DNA of 64,000 nt from Sporosarcina sp. P33 (GTDB lineage: Bacteria; Bacillota; Bacilli; Bacillales_A; Planococcaceae): assembly GCF_002077155.1 (NCBI RefSeq), contig NZ_CP015027.1:866501-930500 (forward strand), written 5' to 3'. Both the position numbers and the translations under genes were made by a program. The notes below the pieces were generated by a model that saw only the letters and a program-made list of their open reading frames with translations, did not search any database and had not been told where the DNA came from. Shown one piece after another: positions 42,949-49,762 of this stretch; positions within the stretch are counted from its first letter, which is position 1; each line of letters opens with the position of its first letter.

Positions 42949-43971
42949 TCACTCCTCAAATATTGCGTCATAGTATTTCTGCATGTTTTTGATCAAGTAA
43001 TAGGTGTCGCCGTGTTTGGCGTGACCGACCCAGCTATTCCAGGAGTGGTCGATCTCCTCTTTCGTGATTTTCCCTTCACGGTATAGCTCTTTGAATTTCT
43101 TAAGCTTTCGCCGCATCGACTCTTTGCTTTCGCGTCGCAGCTTCATGATGATTTTTCCAGTGTCAGTCGAATAAAAATGAAAGCCGAGAAAATCAAAACC
43201 GTTCTTGATCGGGAAGATGTGAGTTTTCTGATTAAGTTGAAGGTCTAAATCCTGCAGCAGAAACTCGATTTCTTTCTTGCAATACTGCAAGTATTCTTTG
43301 TCTGGATCGATTAAAATGAAATCGTCCATGTAGCGCAGATAGCACTTAATGCGCAACGTCTCCTTGATGTAGTGATCAAAGGCGCTCAAAAAGATCAACG
43401 AAAAAAGCTGACTCGTTTGATTGCCAAGCGGCAACCCCGAACCAGCTGTACTGTCTATGATTTTTACAAGCAACTCATAAACGCGGTCATCCTTGACCAA
43501 TCGTCTGACGATCACTTTCAATTTTTCGTGATCGATAGAGTCGAAATACTTCTCGATATCGCACTTTAACACGTACCCCTCAAGACCGTAACGACTGTAG
43601 TGATAACGCATATATTCCTTGGTCCGGTCAATCGCGGCATGCACACCTTTATTCTTCCGGCAGGCGTAATTATCATAGATGAAATGTTGCTCGAAAGTAG
43701 GCGTCAGAATGTTGTCGCAGAGACTACGCTGCACTACCTTATCTTTAAATTTAATGCTTTTTATTATGCGGGGCTTCGGGTGATAAATATGAAAGAGATT
43801 GTATCCGCTCAGTTCATACTGTCCTTTGATCAACTCCTCACGTAATAGCCAGGTGTTGTACAAAGCGTCTTGCTGATATAAAGCGGTCGAATTCTTCCAA
43901 CCTTTCCCCTTTTTGCACGCCAAATAGGCGTCATATAAATTGTTAAAATCACATAGCTGTTCGTAATTCAA
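42949..43971 (-). CDS. Diversity-generating retroelement reverse transcriptase
   Basis: 340 residues from TTG 43971, 7 nt after AGGAGG (a longer frame to 44007 has no ribosome site). Reverse transcriptase motifs: KCDIEKYFDSI (about residue 137, first catalytic Asp), LPLGNQTSQLFS (about 181-191; the GxxxSQ form is the DGR hallmark in place of GxxxSP), RYMDDFILI (214-217 catalytic YMDD), and FLGFHF. Small, without maturase or endonuclease domains, as for DGR enzymes. It copies the template RNA with errors at adenines. The template lies 160 bp upstream; the target gene follows with a translational overlap of signals. Confidence 0.96.
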   Translation of the reverse strand: MNYEQLCDFNNLYDAYLACKKGKGWKNSTALYQQDALYNTWLLREELIKGQYELSGYNLFHIYHPKPRIIKSIKFKDKVVQRSLCDNILTPTFEQHFIYDNYACRKNKGVHAAIDRTKEYMRYHYSRYGLEGYVLKCDIEKYFDSIDHEKLKVIVRRLVKDDRVYELLVKIIDSTAGSGLPLGNQTSQLFSLIFLSAFDHYIKETLRIKCYLRYMDDFILIDPDKEYLQYCKKEIEFLLQDLDLQLNQKTHIFPIKNGFDFLGFHFYSTDTGKIIMKLRRESKESMRRKLKKFKELYREGKITKEEIDHSWNSWVGHAKHGDTYYLIKNMQKYYDAIFEE

Positions 43972-44130
43972 AAAAATCCTCCTACCGCTGATAGCTCGCG
44001 CATCCAATAGGCGTTTGCGTCAGTAGTCTTGTTTTCGCGTATTTCACGCAGGATACGATCTCCTTTGAAATGACTTGTACCTTTGTTCGGCCGCTCTCGC
44101 AGCTTACTACGTTTCGGCAGTATCTCAAGT

Positions 44131-44230
44131 CGGGGCGGACGCCGTTGTTGCCATTGTACGCGTTGTTGTTGTTGAGCGACCCATCCGAGTTCACGTGGCG
44201 CACGTTGTTCGCATTGCCGGCGTTCGGGGT
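44131..44230 (-). repeat. DGR template repeat (TR)
   Basis: 100 bp between the Avd-like gene and the reverse transcriptase. The coding-strand phase has ten AAC codons, including four in a row, the classic design for adenine mutagenesis. It starts 22 bp after the Avd stop. It is non-coding in effect: the open frame across it is a by-product of its origin from the target gene. The RNA probably spans to the reverse transcriptase start. Confidence 0.95.
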
Positions 44231-44252
44231 TGTCAGATCGTACCCTATGTTG

Positions 44253-44666
44253 TTATTTGTACCGCTCTTTATCGCTCCGGTGCCAGCTGGTAGCTGTCTT
44301 GCGGGTATCAGCCATCAGATAGCTCCAGTGTTTTAATTCCTTGTCATTGATGTATCCTCGGTGTCTGGATAGCCGTATTAAAAAGTCAAGTTCTTTCAGA
44401 TGGGTGATCGCCAGCCTTTGCAGTTCCAATCTACGCTCTATTTGCTCACGGTTAAGCGGGAAAATTTCGTTAGCGTGCAACAGATTGTGATATACATCAA
44501 GTGATAGATCGACAATGCGGTTGGTCAAAGTAAAACGCAACTTCTTGGGAAACGTATCATTTTTATTCGTGACCACCATTGTGTAATCGATAAACTTTTC
44601 AGTTTTCAGCAGAAAGGTCATTTCCCCATCTGCGCGTGTTCTTTTTACATTACTACGCCGGTTCAC
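44253..44666 (-). CDS. avd: DGR accessory variability determinant (Avd-like four-helix protein)
   Basis: 137 residues from GTG 44666, which overlaps the previous stop as GTGA; ATG 44621 (GATGGGGAA upstream) is the alternative and would give 122 residues. The helical pattern LLKTEKFIDYTMVVTNKND, FPKKLRFTLTNRIVDLSLDVYHNLLHANEI, LQRLAITHLKELDFLIRLSRHRGYIN and LMADTRKTATSW fits the four-helix Avd/bAvd family. Avd forms a basic pentameric barrel that binds the reverse transcriptase and RNA. The N-terminal Arg/Lys-rich extension and position before the template support this. Confidence 0.88.
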   Translation of the reverse strand: MNRRSNVKRTRADGEMTFLLKTEKFIDYTMVVTNKNDTFPKKLRFTLTNRIVDLSLDVYHNLLHANEIFPLNREQIERRLELQRLAITHLKELDFLIRLSRHRGYINDKELKHWSYLMADTRKTATSWHRSDKERYK

Positions 44667-45034
44667 GGTAGATAAATCTTTCTTAAATCCGAATCGTACG
44701 CACCGGCAATCAAGTCCACGCCGTCCAGATCCTCAAAGTTGTTGGAGCCGATGTTCGCGACTACTCCGCTCGTGACGGCCGCCTGCAGGAGCAGGAAGCT
44801 AAAGCGCAGGTTTTTCATCGTCCGATCCGACTCTTCGACGAAATCGACAATTTGGTTGAGCCGTTCATGCGCAGACTTCGAACTCTGCTCCAACTTGTTC
44901 CCGCGCCGGGCGGTAAACTTGGTGCCCGGGTGACTGTTGTCGCCCTCCGGATCTACCACCTTGTCATACCAGGTTGTCGGATTGTACGTCTGCTTGGCAG
45001 CGATCAAATCCTTAATATCAATGATTTCAGCCAT
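44663..45034 (-). CDS. Phage tail-associated protein, 123 residues
   Basis: ATG after AAGGAAGGTG, overlapping the previous gene by 8 nt. Starts AEIIDIKDLIAAKQTYNPTTWYDKVVDPEGDN, includes a Gly-Thr-Lys patch and a helix (AHERLNQIVDFVEESDRTMKNLRFSFLLLQ) and ends with VDLIAGAYDSDLRKIYLP. Such proteins sit at the start of tail fibre loci and could be an N-terminal baseplate-attachment fibre piece. No firm family. It couples translationally to the Avd gene. Confidence 0.6.
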   Translation of the reverse strand: MAEIIDIKDLIAAKQTYNPTTWYDKVVDPEGDNSHPGTKFTARRGNKLEQSSKSAHERLNQIVDFVEESDRTMKNLRFSFLLLQAAVTSGVVANIGSNNFEDLDGVDLIAGAYDSDLRKIYLP

Positions 45035-45356
45035 TCAATTCACCTTCCTTTTTATCAAGCGAGACAAATACCTTAAAAGCAAACTGCCAGCCTTCGTCAC
45101 CTTTTTCGATGATTCCCTCACCGATTGCAAGAGGTATATTATTTTCATTGACGAGTACCGTCCTCTCGATGTCCCCGATTGGCTCATCCTCTACTTCGAT
45201 GTAATGCTTAAAAAAGCCGTCTCGCTCGACGGTCTTCGTGATTGGGTATTCGTAATCCTCGCCCGCAATGGTGACAATCGCTTTTTTCGCAATCGTCGCG
45301 GCTAAGCGCCGGACTTCGTCTACCCAAAAATCCTGTATCTCATAAGTGTGGCTCAC
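45027..45356 (-). CDS. Phage baseplate/tail protein, 109 residues, unknown
   Basis: GTG start overlapping the gpI-like stop as TAGTG, with GAAGGGGAG upstream. A mostly beta protein (KAIVTIAGEDYEYPITKTVERDG, HYIEVEDEPIGDIERTVLVNENN, WQFAFKVFVSLDKKEGE). The YEYPI motif resembles the Tyr-rich repeats of the neighbouring gpI-like tail. No function is assigned. Confidence 0.6.
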   Translation of the reverse strand: MSHTYEIQDFWVDEVRRLAATIAKKAIVTIAGEDYEYPITKTVERDGFFKHYIEVEDEPIGDIERTVLVNENNIPLAIGEGIIEKGDEGWQFAFKVFVSLDKKEGELNG

Positions 45357-46231
45357 TATTTACTCTCCCCTTCCGCGTAAAACTCCCCGCACACCGGATA
45401 GGGGGCAGGGTAGTTGTATTGATCAAACTGTGTAACGGCGCGGCCTTCCAACTGTGTGAAGCCTTTGGACATGGTCTGCATCTCCCCTGTCGTTGGGTAG
45501 GGGACTTGGTAACCGTAGCTGCCGTTGGTCATATGGACAGGCGGTAGATTCGCCTGCTCGAATGGCTGCTCGTAGACTGGATACTCGACTTGGTAATCGT
45601 AGGAGTCGTCAATTAGTCGGACGGCTCCGAGATCGGCGTGTGTAAATTCTTTTTCACCGCTAAATTCGCCGCAGGTTTTGTAATAGACTGGATAGTCATA
45701 GGAGTCGTCAGTTATTAAAAAATCTCCATTCTGCAAAACGAGAACAAATCCATCGAACCAGCTTCTTTTATTTTTATAATGCAAGACCAGTCTCCTTGCC
45801 GATTCGACCCGGTTTATTTTTTCGTTCACCTGCAGTTCGACTGCGAAATGGTACGGCTCTGATTTTTCCTGAAACCATTCTGTCACTTCGCCCGGCATGT
45901 TGACCGCTTCGAGCGCTCTCTCCACTGCGAACGGGGTTCCCTTGTATCTGTGTAGTTCGATTGACGATTCAAGCAGCTGGGTTTTTTCTTCGAGTGTATC
46001 GGCCAGCAGCAGTCCTTCATCATCCTGAAACACGTGCGCTTCCCACAACAGATGGTCAATCACGCTCTCCGGCAGGTCGTGAAGATTTTCACTGTAATTA
46101 AGTTTGTAAGCAACGACAGAAAAGTCGTTCAGCTTCTCGCTGATTGTCTTGGCCAGATTAAAGACCACCGGATCCTGCAAAAGACTGTCCGGCATTTTAT
46201 CCTGCAGCGTCACCGTTTTTAAATCAATCAT
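45356..46231 (-). CDS. Tail protein I-like baseplate protein with C-terminal Tyr-rich repeats
   Basis: 291 residues from ATG 46231, overlapping gpJ by 8 nt. The first 130 residues match P2 gpI (LPDSLLQDPVVFNLAKTISEKLNDF-type start, LPESVIDHLLWEAHVFQDDEGL, GTPFAVERALEAVNMPGEVTEWF). The rest has about four irregular repeats with a Y-x-Y-x-V/A-x-Y-P core followed by GEF/GEM (DSYDYPVYYKTCGEF, DSYDYQVEYPV, GSYGYQVPYPTTGEM, YNYPAPYPVCGEF). gpI joins the baseplate to the tail fibre, so these repeats may dock the fibre or target protein. Confidence 0.85.
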   Translation of the reverse strand: MIDLKTVTLQDKMPDSLLQDPVVFNLAKTISEKLNDFSVVAYKLNYSENLHDLPESVIDHLLWEAHVFQDDEGLLLADTLEEKTQLLESSIELHRYKGTPFAVERALEAVNMPGEVTEWFQEKSEPYHFAVELQVNEKINRVESARRLVLHYKNKRSWFDGFVLVLQNGDFLITDDSYDYPVYYKTCGEFSGEKEFTHADLGAVRLIDDSYDYQVEYPVYEQPFEQANLPPVHMTNGSYGYQVPYPTTGEMQTMSKGFTQLEGRAVTQFDQYNYPAPYPVCGEFYAEGESK

Positions 46232-47336
46232 CTTCCACACCACCAAACTCGATGTTCACCGTTTGTTCATGCGCGACTTGTCCCTTCGTCACAGTTGTGA
46301 AGATAGGAGAGGGGACTTCGACTCGTTTCGCTCCCGCTCGAATACATTCTGAAATCAACCTGGACGGGTTGATGTCTCTGCCAATTTTCGAGCGCTGCCA
46401 AATGATATATTTTTGTATTGCTTCTTCTACATTTTGCTCGATCAACGCTTTATCCTCAGCTTCGCTCGAAATGAAATAACGTATATCCAAATCATAGTAA
46501 ATGACTTCAGGTGATCCGACGGCCACAAAATCTGTGAGCGGACGCACTTTCTTGCTGCTGAGTTTGGTTCTTACTTTTTCCAAGATTTCTTCTGTTGGTA
46601 ATTCGCCGTTTCGCAATAACACGCCAATGAATATCCTCCCCGGCTCCGGTGTGTCGACAGAGACGTCCAGTATGGCCGCAGACGCTGTTTTCGCATGATA
46701 TTCATACGCACCTTCAGGGCCAGCAGTAGATAGCTGCTCAGGAGATTGTCTGATGCGCTCGCGGTAACTGTCATCATCTTCTCTTTCTGTCCCTCCTGCA
46801 GTTTCCGTGATATTTTCCACCTTTGAGACATACGGCAGCGGGTTAATTAAAGAATCAATTTGCCCAGGCGCTATATCATTACCTATCAAACCTGCGAGGG
46901 TGCACTCCGCTGCCACATCGCCGTACCGCTCGCCTGGCTGTATGACCAAGTCCTTCAGTGTCGCGAAAATCAAGGTAGCATCAGGAGTGATTTCCGTCCC
47001 GGCTTTAATGCTCTTGGCCACGGCCAGCGGCTCCGACAAATGAAACCGTATAGTTGTGCGAGCATGCTCATTGCCAAGTCGGGCGTTATTCCAAGCATAA
47101 CCTTTATGATCTAGCACATTATCCCGCGAATAATATAGCAAAGTCTGTTTGGCTGCGTCGTTCGCCTTGTAAGCCAGCTGCGAATGAAGATCTGCAATAG
47201 CGAGTATAAACAAATAAACCGGATCGGCCTGCGACAGTTTTCTTCCGGCATATTCTTGGTAAGTCGACACGTAGCTGCCAATAATCTTCTCCGGATCTGT
47301 TTCAAAAAATTCCACTTCCGGCAATACAGTTTTCAA
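46224..47336 (-). CDS. Baseplate assembly protein J (gpJ family)
   Basis: 370 residues; TTG start after AGAGGGAGTG. It shows the Baseplate_J pattern: PVYLFILAIADLHSQLAYKANDAAKQTLLYYSRDNVLDHKGYAWN, then beta-rich domains with GTEITPDATLIFAT, GGTEREDDDSYRERI and the C-terminal KRVEVPSP. This forms the baseplate wedge with W and I in contractile tails. It overlaps both neighbouring genes by a few bases. Confidence 0.94.
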   Translation of the reverse strand: MKTVLPEVEFFETDPEKIIGSYVSTYQEYAGRKLSQADPVYLFILAIADLHSQLAYKANDAAKQTLLYYSRDNVLDHKGYAWNNARLGNEHARTTIRFHLSEPLAVAKSIKAGTEITPDATLIFATLKDLVIQPGERYGDVAAECTLAGLIGNDIAPGQIDSLINPLPYVSKVENITETAGGTEREDDDSYRERIRQSPEQLSTAGPEGAYEYHAKTASAAILDVSVDTPEPGRIFIGVLLRNGELPTEEILEKVRTKLSSKKVRPLTDFVAVGSPEVIYYDLDIRYFISSEAEDKALIEQNVEEAIQKYIIWQRSKIGRDINPSRLISECIRAGAKRVEVPSPIFTTVTKGQVAHEQTVNIEFGGVEDD

Positions 47337-47662
47337 TCGATCACACTCCCTCTGCGCAAGCTAAAGACGAGCGTCGGAATAATACGCCCATCCTCATTTC
47401 CTTCCATTAAGATTTCTTCTACTAAAACACGCGGCTCGAAGTATTCCACTTTTTCCGTCACCTCCGCGATCAACTTAGATTTAATAAGCGGCGTAGGTTC
47501 GTCTAAAAATGTAGCATTGACACCAAACTCACGATAAAGCGGCACGCTGTATTTCACGGTGGATACAATGGTGTGTATGTTCTGTACGATTTCTTCCAAT
47601 TCACTCACCGGATTAAAATTTATTTCATTCGGGTAAATTGTCACTGTGTGCAGCTCGTTCAT
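47333..47662 (-). CDS. Baseplate wedge protein W (gp25-like)
   Basis: 109 residues with the gp25/W pattern: EIVQNIHTIVSTVKYSVPLYREFGVNATFLDEP followed by EVTEKVEYFEPRVLVEEI. T4 gp25-type proteins are wedge cores that start sheath assembly. ATG after GGAGGAATACGT. It overlaps gpJ by 4 nt. Confidence 0.9.
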   Translation of the reverse strand: MNELHTVTIYPNEINFNPVSELEEIVQNIHTIVSTVKYSVPLYREFGVNATFLDEPTPLIKSKLIAEVTEKVEYFEPRVLVEEILMEGNEDGRIIPTLVFSLRRGSVID

Positions 47663-48048
47663 ACGTATTCCTCCATTGTCACAGTGATACTGGACTTCAA
47701 GACGTTACCGCGGTTGTCCAGGAAGCTCCAGTCTTGCTTATTGTCAGGCATGTACCACTTATGGACCCCGACACGTTTGCCGCCGATAATCAGCGTGTGA
47801 GCGACACCGTTACGCACGTATTTAATAAACTTATTCATTTCTTCTCGCGGATTTAAGCCGAAGAATGCATCAAAACTCATCGTAAATGACAAGGTCCCTA
47901 AATCGGGCCCCATAAATTCCGCTTTCGGTTTTTGCAGATGCACTTCGTGTTTTGCCCAACGCGCCGTTTCTGTACGGCTAAACGAGGCAAACGTTTTTAT
48001 TTCGTCAGCGGATACAACAAATACTAAATCTCCCCATGTACCAAGCAT
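47659..48048 (-). CDS. Tail protein U (gpU family)
   Basis: 129 residues with the gpU features: GDLVFVVSADEIKTFASFSRTETARWAKHEV, GPDLGTLSFTMSF, NKFIKYVRNGVAHTLIIGG and WYMPDNKQDWSFLDNRG. P2 gpU is a tail completion/terminator-type protein. It lies between V and W, a different place from P2 but common in Firmicutes prophages. Confidence 0.85.
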   Translation of the reverse strand: MLGTWGDLVFVVSADEIKTFASFSRTETARWAKHEVHLQKPKAEFMGPDLGTLSFTMSFDAFFGLNPREEMNKFIKYVRNGVAHTLIIGGKRVGVHKWYMPDNKQDWSFLDNRGNVLKSSITVTMEEYV

Positions 48049-48060
48049 ACGATCACTCCT

Positions 48061-48552
48061 TTACTTGCTGTACGGCTCGTACGGAGTCGGCCAATCGGGG
48101 ATATCATAGTCGTCTTCGTAATCCGGCCAAGCAGGATTTACTTCAAAACGAACAGGCTTTTCCGAACGAACTAAAAACTCCTTCTTCTCTTCCACCCATT
48201 CGATAAAATTCTTTCCGTCAATCCAGATGCCTTTTCTTTTCCTGCCGCGCTTATGCATAGGAGCCGGCGTTTTGTCTGATTCCGAATAAATGGATCCTAG
48301 TATCACGCCGGTCTCTTGTCCATTGGCCAAAAATGCGCAGACAACCGTCTCATCGATATCGGGCAGGTGATAATATTTTGTTTTCATCGTCTGGGGCACC
48401 ATGACGGCCAGATCATGCGAAACCACTTCATCACGGTCTTCAAAAATGACGCGCGCCATGCATTTCACCGGATCCACGGACGAAACGACTCCAATCCGTA
48501 TCGTTTCAAACGGAGCGTCATTATTTGGATCGTCATTATGGTTAAATATCAA
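48061..48552 (-). CDS. Baseplate spike protein V (gpV-like)
   Basis: 163 residues; TTG start after GGGGGGTGCTTAAATA. An OB-fold opening (RIGVVSSVDPVKCMARVIFEDRDEVVSHDLAVMV, LPDIDETVVCAFLANGQETGVILGSIYSE) and a C-terminal region ending in PYEPYSK. P2 gpV-type proteins form the membrane-piercing tip. The C-terminal beta-helix and iron-binding HxH tip seen in P2 are not evident; the spike is short. Confidence 0.85.
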   Translation of the reverse strand: MIFNHNDDPNNDAPFETIRIGVVSSVDPVKCMARVIFEDRDEVVSHDLAVMVPQTMKTKYYHLPDIDETVVCAFLANGQETGVILGSIYSESDKTPAPMHKRGRKRKGIWIDGKNFIEWVEEKKEFLVRSEKPVRFEVNPAWPDYEDDYDIPDWPTPYEPYSK

Positions 48553-49559
48553 TATTTAAGCACCCCCCTGATATCGAGATTGACTTCGTATTTTCCTGTA
48601 GGATTATGGCTACATGACTCGATGATGTACTTTCCGTCAAAAGCACCAAAGTTTTTAATATCGATGGTCAGACCTTGCACCAAATCAATCGCCCCGGCCA
48701 TCGTCAGTTTGCCGACTTTACCATTTTTATTTTTATTGCGCGCTTCGATGATTGCCCAGCGTTTCGCTTCGGCTATCGTTTTTGCTCGCCTATTCAATTT
48801 AAGGGTCGGTCCTTCTGCGACATCCGGAACGTCATACGTATATTTCACTTTTTTCTTTTTTGCTGCATCGAAATAAGTAATTTCCACTTTTTTGTACTGC
48901 TTCTCTGCTGCTGACTTTGAAAAATCCCACGAAAGCACATCTGAGTCGCCCCGTGTGATGGTACGGACAGCCTTTTTCTTTTCATAGGTCAGCTGATGGT
49001 ATACGACTAGCTGATCGTTTGTCACTTTGATGGACAAACCCTCTTTTTTGGCCAACCTTTTCAGAAAACCGAGGTCAGTTTCTTTTGACTGATCCACCCG
49101 GTCATAATAAACATTCGGGGCATCGTAAATTAGTGCTAACTTCGATGCCACCGCAATGTCTCCCGCAATCGTATTGAGCGATACATCTTCCCACGCTCTC
49201 GACCGCTTAGTGTCTTTCCCGCCTGCAGCGAACGGAACTGATACAGCTTTGATGGACACGCTGTCTGGAGGCCCCTTGAAACTCACATCGTCAACATAAA
49301 AAGTGCCGCAGCGTAAACGCAGCACTTCGTTTCTTTTATTCCAGTTGTATGTTTTAATTGTCGCCTTGATGATATCCCCATCTCCGGGAAGCCAAGGCTT
49401 CTGCCAGCGTTTCCGTTTGTCCTGCAAGTCGATCTGTATTTCATCCGCCCGTCCTTCATTGTCCGAGAAGACAAAGTTGCTTAAATAGTCTTCTAATTCC
49501 GTGGTGATATCGACTCCTTGATACTCGATGAGCACTCTTGTGCGGCGTGTATTGGTCAT
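48549..49559 (-). CDS. Tail hub protein D (phage late control gene D family)
   Basis: 336 residues from ATG 49559, overlapping gpX as ATGA. Starts TRRTRVLIEYQGVDITTELEDYL and includes the gpD landmarks ETDLGFLKRLAKKEGLSIKVTND and GLTIDIKNFGAFDGKYIIESCSHN. It forms the baseplate hub related to T4 gp27 and VgrG. In P2 it is named for late control but its protein is structural. Confidence 0.94.
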   Translation of the reverse strand: MTNTRRTRVLIEYQGVDITTELEDYLSNFVFSDNEGRADEIQIDLQDKRKRWQKPWLPGDGDIIKATIKTYNWNKRNEVLRLRCGTFYVDDVSFKGPPDSVSIKAVSVPFAAGGKDTKRSRAWEDVSLNTIAGDIAVASKLALIYDAPNVYYDRVDQSKETDLGFLKRLAKKEGLSIKVTNDQLVVYHQLTYEKKKAVRTITRGDSDVLSWDFSKSAAEKQYKKVEITYFDAAKKKKVKYTYDVPDVAEGPTLKLNRRAKTIAEAKRWAIIEARNKNKNGKVGKLTMAGAIDLVQGLTIDIKNFGAFDGKYIIESCSHNPTGKYEVNLDIRGVLKY

Positions 49560-49762
49560 GGTATCACCCATGGAGGCAAGTCTTGCAACTCTTCTGTTGG
49601 ATCCAATTCAGGAAGCTTGATCAGCGTGCCAGCGCCAAATATAGCAATGTCGGTCAAGTGAGGATTGGCGTCCATCACTTTATGCATCACCAATTCAGTG
49701 CCGTAGTTTTTGTAGCAAATTAAATCCCAACTGTCACCCTGAATTGTAGAATATATCTTCAA
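49556..49762 (-). CDS. Tail protein X (LysM-like)
   Basis: 68 residues; TTG start overlapping the tape measure stop as TTGA, with AAAGGAGG 12 nt upstream. The sequence IQGDSWDLICYKNYGTELVMHKVMDANPHLTD is a typical gpX/LysM fold. It links tail tube and baseplate hub. Confidence 0.93.
   Translation of the reverse strand: MKIYSTIQGDSWDLICYKNYGTELVMHKVMDANPHLTDIAIFGAGTLIKLPELDPTEELQDLPPWVIP

Noticed and set aside
43982..44203. 73-codon minus-strand frame with NNNN run over the template repeat
   Set aside because: It is the template repeat read in the phase of the target gene; the frame continues into the RT leader and has no ribosome site. Treated as non-coding RNA template.
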